Position numbers and translations under genes: made by a program. DNA of 64,000 bases, taken from the NCBI RefSeq assembly GCF_024172165.1, contig NZ_JAMZEB010000002.1, forward strand, positions 868,001 to 932,000, written 5' to 3'. The notes beneath the pieces were generated by a model that was given only the letters and a program-made list of their open reading frames with translations, was not told the DNA's origin and ran no database searches. Position 1 is the stretch's first letter. Each line of letters opens with the position of its first letter. Origin of the DNA: Nonomuraea thailandensis (GTDB taxonomy: Bacteria; Actinomycetota; Actinomycetes; Streptosporangiales; Streptosporangiaceae). Shown here one piece after another: positions 15,206 to 23,436 of this stretch.

Positions 15206-15563
15206 CGAGCACCGCCCTGTACATCTTCATGTCGTGCATGTCCACCTCGGATCGGGGTTCCTGGGCAGAGACGAGTTCGCGGTCGAACAGGTCGCCGAGC
15301 AGCACGCGGATGGTGCCGGCCGGTAGGTCCAGGTATGCGGCTATCTCGGCTACGGACTTGGGTTCGCGGCAGAGCTGGAGTATGCGCAGGTGCTCGGGGT
15401 CCAGCCCGGCGTCCGGCCCCGGCGGCGGGCCGACCGCCAGCGCCATGGAGATCAGGTCGAACCTGCCGTGGGCAGGCTGCGTACGGCCACGGGTCACGAC
15501 ATAGGGCCGGATGATCTCCGGATCCACCCAGTGCTCGTCCGTGGGCTCGTCCGCGCCTCTCAC
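15186..15563 (-). CDS. cvnC: CvnC: DUF742 protein of a conservon
   Basis: A 125-residue DUF742 protein. Recognisable blocks are IIRPYVVTRGRT near the N-terminus, LDPEHLRILQLCREPKSVAEIAAYLDLPAGTIRVLLGDL (a winged-helix-like part) and the closing VLDGLRSL. The GTG at 15563 is chosen because it overlaps the cvnB TGA (GTGA), giving translational coupling, and because it leaves the conserved region complete; the frame stays open further upstream only by running into cvnB. Its function is to bridge the kinase/roadblock pair to the GTPase, by analogy with characterised conservons. Confidence 0.92.
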   Translation of the reverse strand: MRGADEPTDEHWVDPEIIRPYVVTRGRTQPAHGRFDLISMALAVGPPPGPDAGLDPEHLRILQLCREPKSVAEIAAYLDLPAGTIRVLLGDLFDRELVSAQEPRSEVDMHDMKMYRAVLDGLRSL

Positions 15564-15979
15564 CGGTCGCTCCCGGCGACGGCCTGGGCGTTGCGCGCGC
15601 CGGAGGTGAGGTACTGGCCCACCCGCGCGACCATCATCGCCATCTCGTACGCCACCAGCCCGATGTCGGCGTTCTGCGCGCACAGGACGGCCAGGCAGGC
15701 CCGCTCACCGGCCGCGGTGACGATGAGGAACTGGTTCTTCCACTCCACGACCGTCTGCCGTACGGCACCGGCGGAGATGTGGTCCGAGACGCCCTTGGCC
15801 AGGCTCTGCAGCCCGGAGGCGACGGCGGACAGATGCTCGCCGTCGGTCCGCTGCAGCCCGGCGGACGAGGCCATCAGCAGCCCGTCGGACGACAGCACGA
15901 TCGCGTGCTCGGCCTCCTTGACCCGGTTGACCAGGTCGTCCATCAGCCAGTTGAGGTCGGTGCCCGCGGTGGGGGTCAT
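15560..15979 (-). CDS. cvnB: CvnB: roadblock/LC7 protein of a conservon
   Basis: A 139-residue roadblock/LC7-domain protein, beginning with DLNWLMDDLVNRVKEAEHAIVLSSDGLLMASSAGL and ending in the helix GLVAYEMAMMVARVGQYL. In bacteria these proteins act as GTPase-associated or scaffold subunits for CvnD-type G proteins. Its ATG overlaps the cvnA stop (ATGA) and its stop overlaps the cvnC start, so the four genes form a tightly coupled operon. Confidence 0.93.
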   Translation of the reverse strand: MTPTAGTDLNWLMDDLVNRVKEAEHAIVLSSDGLLMASSAGLQRTDGEHLSAVASGLQSLAKGVSDHISAGAVRQTVVEWKNQFLIVTAAGERACLAVLCAQNADIGLVAYEMAMMVARVGQYLTSGARNAQAVAGSDR

Positions 15980-18402
15980 GCGTCACCTCCTTGCTGTTCC
16001 TCCAGCATCTTGGCCGCCTGCGAGCGGCCGCGCCGGGTGCCTGACTGCAGAGATCCCATCATCGCGCGGATCTCCTCCGGCGAGCGCTCGTCATCGTCCT
16101 CCTCAAAGTCGGGCTGCGTGGGTGTGTCGTCACGCAGCGCTGGCGCCAGGTTGGCCTGGGGCACCCGAAGGGGAAGCCCCCCTGGTGTGAACTCGGTCAC
16201 AGACTGCTGCTCCGGTTCGGCTGGCGTTTCGGCTTGTGGTTCCGGGGCGGGCGCGGATTCGGGCCTCGGCACGGCTTCCGGCCTCGGCACGGCTTCGGGT
16301 CTCGGCACGGCTTCGGGCCGGGGCCGAGGGGCGGGCGGGGGCGTGGGGGCAGGGACGGCCGCGGGCCGCGACGGGAGCGTGCGCACGTTCTCCGCCGTGG
16401 TGGGCCCGGCGGGCCCGGTGGCGGGCCCGTTGGTGGGCCCGTTGGTGGGCCGGGTGGCGGTGGCCACGGCCGGCTGCCTGCGCGGCAGCCGGTCCCGCTC
16501 GCCGCCGTCGCGCGGCTCGGGCGTGGGGTCGAGCTGGACGAGCTCCTGCGGCAGCAGCACCACGACCGTCGTGCCACCGTAGGGGGACGCCTTGAGCACC
16601 ACCTGGATCTCGTGGCGCCTGGCGAGCTGGCTGACCACGTAGAGCCCCAGCCGGGCGGTGCCGGTGATGCGGAACTCGGGCGGGTCGGCGATGCGCTCGT
16701 TGGCCGCGTCGAGGTCCTCGGGCTTCATGCCCAGGCCGCGGTCCTCGATCTCGATCACGTACCCGTTGGCCACGAGCTGGCCGTTGACCTGCACGTTCGT
16801 GTACGGGGGCGAGAACGACACGGCGTTCTCGATCAGCTCGGCGAGCAGGTGGATGACGTCACCGACGGCGCGGCCGACGAGCACCACGTCGCCCATGGGC
16901 ATGAGCGAGACGCGCGTGTAGTCCTCGACCTCGGCCAGCGCGCCGCGGACCACGTCGACCATGGGCACCGAGCGCCGCCACGTACGGGCGGGGGAGGAGC
17001 CGGACAGGACGATGAGGTTCTCCGCGTTGCGCCGCATGCGGATGGCGAGGTGGTCGAGCCGGAAGAGCTCCTTCAGCTCCTCGGGGTCGGTCTCGCGGCG
17101 CTCCATCACGTCGAGCACGGTGAGCTGGCGGTGCACCAGGCCCTGCGTCCTGCGCGCGAGGCTGAGCAGGATGTCGCGGATGCTGCGGCGCAGCTCGGCC
17201 TGCTCGGCGGCGACGGCGATGGCGGTGCGCTGCACGGTGTTGAACGCCTGGCCGACCTGGCCGATCTCGTCGTCGCCGAAGTCGAGCGCCGGGGCCTCCT
17301 TGGCGACGTTCACCTCCTCGCCGTGGCCGATGCGCTCGACGATGCCGGGCAGGCGCTCGTCGGACAGCTCGTGGGCGGCGTCGCGCAGCTTCTTGAGCTG
17401 GGCGAGGAGCTGCCTGGTCGTGGTGATCGACAGCACGATGGAGGCGATGACGGCGAGCAGGCCGAGGCCGCCGGCCAGGACGAGCCGGACGACGACGCCG
17501 ATGCCTCCGGGCACGGCCCGCTCGACCAGGTTGTCGCCGCCCTGGGTGATGAACTTCTCCAGCGAGGCGCGGGCGGGCTCGGTGGCGGAGCGCCATTCCT
17601 GCGCGGTCACGGCCGGCACGAGCCCGCCGTCGGACTGGGCGATGCGCTGCTCCAGGACCTGAAGCTGCTGCACCGCACGGCTCTTCGCCCACACCTGGTA
17701 CGCGGCCGCGTCCTCGGGCCTGAGCTGGGCGGCGGCCTTGTCCAGGGAGATCCGGTAGAAGCCGGACAGCCGTACGAACTCGGTGTGCTCCGCCCGGGTG
17801 AACCCGCCCCTGGCCAGCGCACCGGCGAAGAGCGCGTCCTCGCGGGCCAGGTACTCGCTGGACTGGCTGATCGCCAGCATGGTGCGCGCGTCCTTGGCGA
17901 TCTCCTTGTCGTCCAGCGCGGCCACGCCGTCGAACATGCGGTACAGGGAGTCGATGACGTCGTTGTAGGCGTCGGCGGCCTGGGTCTGGTCGAGCCGGCC
18001 GCTGTCGATGGTCTTCCGGGTGGCGTTGATCCCCTCGGTGGTCTCGAGCGCCTCGTCGATGCGGCGGGTCAGGGTGGCGTCGGCGGCGAACCGCACGCTG
18101 GCGCTGGTCGCGGACTCGACGAGCGTGCTGTGCGCCGTGTCGGTCTTGACCCGCTGGTCGCGCAGCGACTTGTCGGGCAGCCGTCTCGGGCTGCCGAGAG
18201 CCTCCATCGTGATCCGGCGCTCGCGCTGGAGCTCCGCGAGGAGCACCTCGGCGGGCTGCACCGCGCCACTGTCGACAGTGGTGGCGCCCAGCAGGTTGAC
18301 GCCCTCCCGCAAGGTGACCCAGGCGGCGAAACCCCACAGCGCGACCAGCGACACCAGCAAGGCTGTCACCTTGGTCCGCACGCTTGAGTTACGCAAACGC
18401 AT
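15976..18402 (-). CDS. cvnA: CvnA: membrane sensor histidine kinase with nitrate/nitrite-sensing domain
   Basis: An 808-residue membrane protein. TM1 is at about residues 10-30, followed by an extracytoplasmic all-helical NIT-type sensor (about 45-290), TM2 (about 300-322), a HAMP-like linker, a helical dimerisation region and a HATPase domain with ENAVSFSPP, IEIEDRGLGM and ARLGLYVVSQLA. The C-terminal 200 residues are a Pro/Ala/Glu-rich tail containing RPEAVP three times in tandem. A clear phospho-accepting H-box is not obvious, as in other CvnA proteins, so signalling may be nucleotide-dependent conformational control of CvnB-D. The ligand is unknown despite the domain name. Confidence 0.9.
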   Translation of the reverse strand: MRLRNSSVRTKVTALLVSLVALWGFAAWVTLREGVNLLGATTVDSGAVQPAEVLLAELQRERRITMEALGSPRRLPDKSLRDQRVKTDTAHSTLVESATSASVRFAADATLTRRIDEALETTEGINATRKTIDSGRLDQTQAADAYNDVIDSLYRMFDGVAALDDKEIAKDARTMLAISQSSEYLAREDALFAGALARGGFTRAEHTEFVRLSGFYRISLDKAAAQLRPEDAAAYQVWAKSRAVQQLQVLEQRIAQSDGGLVPAVTAQEWRSATEPARASLEKFITQGGDNLVERAVPGGIGVVVRLVLAGGLGLLAVIASIVLSITTTRQLLAQLKKLRDAAHELSDERLPGIVERIGHGEEVNVAKEAPALDFGDDEIGQVGQAFNTVQRTAIAVAAEQAELRRSIRDILLSLARRTQGLVHRQLTVLDVMERRETDPEELKELFRLDHLAIRMRRNAENLIVLSGSSPARTWRRSVPMVDVVRGALAEVEDYTRVSLMPMGDVVLVGRAVGDVIHLLAELIENAVSFSPPYTNVQVNGQLVANGYVIEIEDRGLGMKPEDLDAANERIADPPEFRITGTARLGLYVVSQLARRHEIQVVLKASPYGGTTVVVLLPQELVQLDPTPEPRDGGERDRLPRRQPAVATATRPTNGPTNGPATGPAGPTTAENVRTLPSRPAAVPAPTPPPAPRPRPEAVPRPEAVPRPEAVPRPESAPAPEPQAETPAEPEQQSVTEFTPGGLPLRVPQANLAPALRDDTPTQPDFEEDDDERSPEEIRAMMGSLQSGTRRGRSQAAKMLEEQQGGDA

Positions 18403-18548
18403 ATTAACCGTCCAGGTCAGAGGGGTGCGTCAAGCCGAATGTCAAGACTTTCGTGGATATTTCTGCAAACGGCACCCGGGATACCTTAGCAATGCCGCAA
18501 GGCCCGCTCAAGGCGGGAAAATCCTAATACATGACCTTAAGTCCCGAT
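18403..18548 (-). promoter_or_regulatory. Conservon upstream region with small hairpins
   Basis: This 146-bp gap separates the class II cyclase from cvnA on the same strand. It is less GC-rich than its surroundings. CCCGC (18503-18507) / GCGGG (18513-18517) forms a short stem next to an A/T run, and TCCCG/CGGGA (18542-18557) brackets the cyclase stop codon. TTGACA and TTGACG elements lie about 20-40 nt before the cvnA start on the minus strand. A weak terminator/attenuator followed by a cvn promoter is plausible. Confidence 0.4.
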
Positions 18549-20072
18549 TTACCGGGATTCTAAGGCAGATGCGCCCAGGTGCAGGGCCGCCAGGATCGCC
18601 GCCCGGACAATGGCGATAGGCGTGTAAAGGTCCTTGTCATGCCAAAGCGACGGATAGTCCGACATATCACCCATACGCTGCAGGTACGCGTGGCCTCGCG
18701 CGGCGGCGCGGGCGTACCGCTCGTCCACCGCGCCGCCCCGCGCCCGTTCCGGCAGCAGCAACGCCTGGATCGCGTACGCGGTCTCCTCCAGCGTGCCCTC
18801 CCAGCGCCCCCACGACCCGTCGGCGCGCTGGGTGCCGAGCACCCACTCCCGCGCCATGGCGATCGCGGCGGCGTGCTCACGGCCGCCGTACTCGCCGAGC
18901 GCGAGCACGCAGCTCAGCGTCGCGTAGAGCGGTGAGGCGTGCCAGCGGTCCTCCCAGTTGCCCGCCGGGTGCTGCCGCTCCGCAAGCAGGCCGGCCAGCC
19001 GGGTCCTGACCTCCGCGTACGCCCCCGCCCTCGCCGGGGCGGTGGCGGCGTACGAGCCGAACGCGTCGAGCACGTGGGCGTTGACGCTGATGGAGAAGCC
19101 GTCCTCGCCCTGCCAGGTGCAGAAGTGCGTGCCCGTGTCGAACGCCAGCAGGCTCCCCGGATCGAGGGCCACGCCGTGCAGCGCCAGGGCGTGCAGCGCC
19201 ACCGACGTGGTGTCGGCGTCCGCGGGCAGCCCGGGGCCCGCCGGAGTGCCCGCCGGGCCGATCGACGCCCTGAGGTCGGCCAGCATCTCCGGCGGCACCT
19301 GGACGTCGAGACCCGCCCGCGAGAGCCAGGTGAGCACCCAGCCCCGCTCGAAGACCGTGATCGGCAGCCCCACGGGCACCGGGCCGCCGTACCGGGTGAC
19401 CACCGCCTCCAGATGGCGCAGCGCGAAGTCGGCTTCGAGCTCGGCGCCGTTGGAGAGCCAGGCGGCGGTCGCGGCGGGCGAGGCGCCGATCGTGCCGATC
19501 ACCGTGGGGCGGACGGACCGCGCGCCGCCCGACAGGCCCGTGGCCTCCAGGGCGTGCAGCAGCTTCTCCGGCAGGCTCGCGCCGGACTCCACCACCCGGC
19601 GGACCTGCTCGACCCGGCTGTGGTCGAGCCCGAGAGGCAGGGGGAGCGGCGCGCTCGCGCCGTGCGCGTTGATGAGCGTGACCAGCCCGGGGACGATCAG
19701 ATCGACGGCCGGCATGTCGGGCACGTCCGACACCCGGGGCAGCCGCTCGTGCAACGCGGCCAGCCCGCTGCGCGCCGCCTGCGCCACGTGCTCCATGTCC
19801 TCGGGGGTGAGCCCTTCGCCGGATCCCGACGCGACGGTGAGCAGGGCCTCCGTGGCGCTCAGTGTCGGCACCAGGCCGTAGCCGTCGGGCGCGCCCCACG
19901 AGCCGTCGGGCCGTTGGGTGCGCAGCAGGTAGTGGACCCGCTCGCGATGCCCGATCAGCCACGGGGCCAGGGTGACCAGCCGTCCCGTCTCGTAGACCGA
20001 CGCGGACACCTGACCCCACGGCGTGGACATCAGCGTCGCCACCAGCGCGCCGGCCTCGCGGGTGACGTTCAC
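18549..20072 (-). CDS. Class II diterpene cyclase with DxDTT active-site motif
   Basis: A 507-residue protein of the squalene-hopene/copalyl-diphosphate-synthase superfamily. QW-type repeats QRPDGSWG (53-60) and QRADGSWG (near 415) flank an all-helical double barrel. The catalytic acid motif is DADTT at 285-289, a variant of the usual DxDD in which the last Asp is Thr. The enzyme should protonate a prenyl diphosphate, most likely GGPP given the linked synthase, and leave the diphosphate for the class I partner. The GTG at 20072 overlaps the class I gene stop (GTGA). Product stereochemistry cannot be predicted. Confidence 0.85.
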   Translation of the reverse strand: MNVTREAGALVATLMSTPWGQVSASVYETGRLVTLAPWLIGHRERVHYLLRTQRPDGSWGAPDGYGLVPTLSATEALLTVASGSGEGLTPEDMEHVAQAARSGLAALHERLPRVSDVPDMPAVDLIVPGLVTLINAHGASAPLPLPLGLDHSRVEQVRRVVESGASLPEKLLHALEATGLSGGARSVRPTVIGTIGASPAATAAWLSNGAELEADFALRHLEAVVTRYGGPVPVGLPITVFERGWVLTWLSRAGLDVQVPPEMLADLRASIGPAGTPAGPGLPADADTTSVALHALALHGVALDPGSLLAFDTGTHFCTWQGEDGFSISVNAHVLDAFGSYAATAPARAGAYAEVRTRLAGLLAERQHPAGNWEDRWHASPLYATLSCVLALGEYGGREHAAAIAMAREWVLGTQRADGSWGRWEGTLEETAYAIQALLLPERARGGAVDERYARAAARGHAYLQRMGDMSDYPSLWHDKDLYTPIAIVRAAILAALHLGASALESR

Positions 20073-20911
20073 ATCTCTCCCCAGTAGTCGGTGATGCCGT
20101 AGAAGCCGGTGTTGAAGCCCAGTTGCCGCTCCAGGTACAGCGCCGCCCTGGGCGAGCTCTCCCGCAGCGGCTCGATCAGCTCGGCCGCCGCGCGCGAGTG
20201 CCGCGCCATGCGCTCGATCACCTCGTCACGCTCGGCGCCCAGCGTCAGGGCGTTGGCGTCGCCCCAGCGGCTCTCCCTGTCGTACGTGGTCAGGTCGTTC
20301 AGCAGCCGGAGGTAACGCTGCACCTCGTCACCGGCCTCGCGGACCCGGTCGAGACCGGCCGGGGTGGCGGGGTCGCCGGTGGACAGCCAGTGCGAGAGGT
20401 TGACGAAGGAGGAGCCGCAGCTGTCCGCGTTCGCGAGGTACTCGTCGAGCTTCAGGACGGCCCCGGACGCACCCCACTGCCACTCGCGCTCCATCGCGGT
20501 GAGCATGCGCTCCAGCTGGTCGCACCAGCGCGGGTCCCCGCCGGCGTCGTCGCGCAGCTCGGCGAGGAACCGGGTGAGCGGGCTGTCCGGCTCCTTGCCG
20601 CCGGCGGCCACGGCCACGCAGTCGCCGGTCAGCGCGGCCACCTCGGCCCGCGACGTGGCGACGTGGTCGATGAGCAGGTCCACGGCGAACACCCACAGGG
20701 CCGCCCGGTTGACCGCCCGCAGCTCCTCCGCCCTCGCCCAGGGCGAGCCGAACGCGCCGACCAGGCCCAGCGAGTGGAAGAACCCGGGGTCGAAGGGCCT
20801 GGCGGGGAAGAGGCCGGGAAAGCGGGCGGCGTGGCGGCTCAGGTCGCGGGCGCACTCGACGCCCAGCGCGCAGGCCCTGCCGAGGTCCGCCGCGACGGTC
20901 AGGCCGCTCAT
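20069..20911 (-). CDS. Class I terpene synthase (diterpene synthase partner)
   Basis: A 280-residue all-helical terpene synthase. The metal-binding NSE/DTE triad is clear in NDLTTYDRE (N205, T209, E213). The usual DDxxD is represented by DLLID (D78, D82), i.e. a DxxxD variant lacking the adjacent Asp. Length and motifs match short bacterial class I enzymes that ionise a cyclised diphosphate. It overlaps the P450 stop by 4 bp and the class II cyclase start by 4 bp, so the three proteins are translationally coupled and likely act in sequence on GGPP. Confidence 0.82.
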   Translation of the reverse strand: MSGLTVAADLGRACALGVECARDLSRHAARFPGLFPARPFDPGFFHSLGLVGAFGSPWARAEELRAVNRAALWVFAVDLLIDHVATSRAEVAALTGDCVAVAAGGKEPDSPLTRFLAELRDDAGGDPRWCDQLERMLTAMEREWQWGASGAVLKLDEYLANADSCGSSFVNLSHWLSTGDPATPAGLDRVREAGDEVQRYLRLLNDLTTYDRESRWGDANALTLGAERDEVIERMARHSRAAAELIEPLRESSPRAALYLERQLGFNTGFYGITDYWGEM

Positions 20912-22254
20912 CCGCGCCCCACGGGAACGAGGGTCATGGACAGCCCGGCGGTCGCCCGCAACGTCGAGGCCAGCCGGGGGACCACCGGGCCGTCGGTGTG
21001 CAGCACCGGCCGGTACCTGCACAGGATCCCGGCCACCAGCAGCAGCGCCTCCATCGTGAACAGGCGCGGACCCAGGCACGAGTGCGGCCCCGCCGAGAAG
21101 GGGAAGTAGGCGTACCGGTGCCGTCCGCGGGCGTTCTCCGGCGCGAACCTCCCGGGGTCGAACTCCAGCGGCCGCTCCCAGAACTCGGGCAGCCGCTGCG
21201 TCAGGAACGGGCTCAGCACCACCGTGGACCCGGCGGAGATCTCCACCCCGCCGATCGAGTCGGCGTGGATCGCCGTCCTCGGCAGGATCCAGCCGGGCGG
21301 GTAGAGCCGTACCAGCTCGTCCAGGAACATCCGCAGGTAGGTGAGCCCGGGCAGGTGAGCCAGGGTGACGGGGCCGGGGCCGACCACCCGGTCGATCTCC
21401 TCGTAGACGTTCGCGGCGATCTCCGGGTGCGCGTCCAGCACCGGCCAGACCCAGGTGAGCGCGGTGACGGAGGTCTCGGTGGCGGCGCCGTGGACGGCGA
21501 CCATGTCGTCGCGGATCAGCCGGTCCATGTCCGGCTCGCCCTTGCGGGCCTCGCACAGCAGGGAGACGAGGTCGTTCTCGTGCTCGCCGCGGGCCTTGGC
21601 GTACCGGATGCGGGGGTAGACGACGTCGTCGATGGTCCTGATCGCCTCGCGGAACGCGCGGTCGCCCGGTAACGGGAACCGCTCGGGCACGAACGGCAGC
21701 AGCAACCGGATCGCGCGGGCGGTCACGCCCGTGTCGTAGGCCGGCGCCAGCCGTTCGATGTCCGCGTCGGAGATCGTGGAGCCCAGGAAGAGCCGGACGA
21801 TCGCGGGGTGGATCAGGGCGGAGACGGTGTCCGCGATGTCGATGGGCCGCCCGGGCGCCACCACCGAGTCGATGAGGTCGGTGACGATGGCGGCCATGCG
21901 CTGGGCGAGCGAGTCGACGTACCGGGCCGTGAACATCGGCTGGAGGATGCTCCTGCTGGCCTTCCAGCCGGGGCCGTCCGACAGGATGCCCTGTCCGATC
22001 AGCGGGGCCAGCGGGTCCCAGAACATGCCCGTGCGCAGGTAGTTGGACTGGTTCGTCTTGAGCACGTGCTGCACGTGGTCCGGATGGGTGACCAGGTACG
22101 GGCGGAACGGGCCCATGTTCAGCCGGACGAGCTCGCCGTTCGCGCGCCGGCCTGCCTCTTCGACGGCACGGAGCGGGTCGCGGGCGTTCCTTGTCAGTAA
22201 GCGGAGAAGGGGCAGGGTTTGGGCATGACGAGTCGGCATGCCGTCGAACGACAC
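20908..22254 (-). CDS. Cytochrome P450
   Basis: A 448-residue soluble P450. The heme-ligand loop is FSAGPHSCLG with C393, the ExxR pair is in DELVR, and the I-helix reads HGAATETSVT, where the conserved acid/alcohol pair is Glu-Thr. No N-terminal membrane anchor is present, as usual for bacterial P450s. The GTG at 22254 is favoured because GGAGG lies 4 nt upstream; in-frame starts at 22290 and 22239 lack good ribosome sites. It leads the minus-strand terpene run and probably oxidises the diterpene. Confidence 0.92.
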   Translation of the reverse strand: MSFDGMPTRHAQTLPLLRLLTRNARDPLRAVEEAGRRANGELVRLNMGPFRPYLVTHPDHVQHVLKTNQSNYLRTGMFWDPLAPLIGQGILSDGPGWKASRSILQPMFTARYVDSLAQRMAAIVTDLIDSVVAPGRPIDIADTVSALIHPAIVRLFLGSTISDADIERLAPAYDTGVTARAIRLLLPFVPERFPLPGDRAFREAIRTIDDVVYPRIRYAKARGEHENDLVSLLCEARKGEPDMDRLIRDDMVAVHGAATETSVTALTWVWPVLDAHPEIAANVYEEIDRVVGPGPVTLAHLPGLTYLRMFLDELVRLYPPGWILPRTAIHADSIGGVEISAGSTVVLSPFLTQRLPEFWERPLEFDPGRFAPENARGRHRYAYFPFSAGPHSCLGPRLFTMEALLLVAGILCRYRPVLHTDGPVVPRLASTLRATAGLSMTLVPVGRG

Positions 22255-22374
22255 CGGACCTCCAACGCATCCGTCTCGAATGACGGACATTCACTGACAA
22301 AAGTTAAGCTTCCCGTGGAGTATCACACGACACTTCGGGTAATTTCAAGATCGCCGGGAGCAAGGAGCGCATGC
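22255..22374. promoter_or_regulatory. Divergent promoter region of the P450 and GGPP synthase genes
   Basis: The 120-bp intergenic region is locally AT-rich (AAAAGTTAAGC around 22305 and TAATTTCAAG around 22340). TTGTCA occurs on the minus strand and ACTGACA on the plus strand around 22290-22300. Both halves of the terpene cluster must be driven from here, so a common regulator site is likely, but no convincing dyad was identified. Confidence 0.4.
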
Positions 22375-23397
22375 ATGGACGTCGGCCACAGAGCCCTCAC
22401 GGGGCCCGGTGACGAGGCCGTCGCCCGCTGCCGGAAGCTGGTGGAGCCGGCGCTCCGCGAGGCCGTCGCCGTGCTGCATCCCTGGGGCGCCGCGATGGCG
22501 GCGTTCACTCTGGGGTGGTCCGGCATCGACGGCAAGCCCCGTCACCACGGCGCGGGCAAGGGCCTGCGTCCCGCGATCGCGCTGCTGAGCGCGGAGGCGG
22601 CCGGTGGCACGGCGGAGCCGGCGTTGCCCGCGGCGGCAGCCGTCGAGCTGGTGCACGCGTTCTCGCTGGTGCACGACGACATCATCGACAACGACGAGCA
22701 GCGCAGGCACCGCGAGGCGCTCTGGAAGGCGTACGGCGTGGGGCCGGCCCTGGTCACCGGAGACGCGCTCCTGGCGCTGGCCGTCAGGCAGCTCGCCGGC
22801 CATCCCGCGGCGATGCGCCACCTGTCGGCCGCCCTCGTCGAGCTCGTGCAGGGCCAGACCGCCGACATGGCCTTCGAGCAGCGCGCCTGGGCCGGGCCCG
22901 ACCGCGTCTCCACCGAGGAGTACCTCGAGATGGCGGCCGGCAAGACCGGCGGCCTGCTGGGGGCGGCCGCGGCGGCGGGCGTCGAGCTGGGCGGCGCTCC
23001 GCAGCTCGCCCCACGGATGTGGGACATGGGGCGCGACCTCGGCGTGGCCTTCCAGATCGTGGACGACATCTTGGGCATCTGGGGGGACCCGGACGTCACG
23101 GGCAAGCCCGTGCACAGCGACCTGCGCCGCGAGAAGAAGACGCTCCCGATACTCGCCGCCCTGTCCTCGGGCACCACGGCCGCCCGCGAGCTGTCAGCCG
23201 TCCTCATGTCGGGCGCGACGGACGACGACACGGTACGGTACGCCGCCGGCCTGGCCGAACAGGCAGGAGGCCGGGACGCGGCCCAGGCCCTGGCCGAGCG
23301 GTACCTGTCCTCGGCACTCCACGCTCTGGACGAGTGCCTGCCGGACGCCGCGGAGCTGCGCGACCTGTGCCGCTCCCTGGTCGACCGGGTCAACTGA
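22375..23397 (+). CDS. Geranylgeranyl diphosphate synthase (trans-polyprenyl synthase)
   Basis: A 340-residue polyprenyl diphosphate synthase. The first Asp-rich motif DDIID is at 101-105 and the second, DDILG, at 230-234, followed by IWGDPDVTGKPVHSDLRREKKTLP. Phe at position -5 before the first motif (F96) agrees with GGPP-range chain length in related type I enzymes, although length is not proven. The ATG at 22375 is used because AAGGAG lies 9 nt upstream. Divergent from P450-class I-class II genes, it supplies the C20 substrate. Confidence 0.9.
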   Translation: MDVGHRALTGPGDEAVARCRKLVEPALREAVAVLHPWGAAMAAFTLGWSGIDGKPRHHGAGKGLRPAIALLSAEAAGGTAEPALPAAAAVELVHAFSLVHDDIIDNDEQRRHREALWKAYGVGPALVTGDALLALAVRQLAGHPAAMRHLSAALVELVQGQTADMAFEQRAWAGPDRVSTEEYLEMAAGKTGGLLGAAAAAGVELGGAPQLAPRMWDMGRDLGVAFQIVDDILGIWGDPDVTGKPVHSDLRREKKTLPILAALSSGTTAARELSAVLMSGATDDDTVRYAAGLAEQAGGRDAAQALAERYLSSALHALDECLPDAAELRDLCRSLVDRVN

Positions 23398-23436
23398 CCG
23401 CCCCGCGCCCCCGGCACCGCGGCCGGCCGGCCCTCC

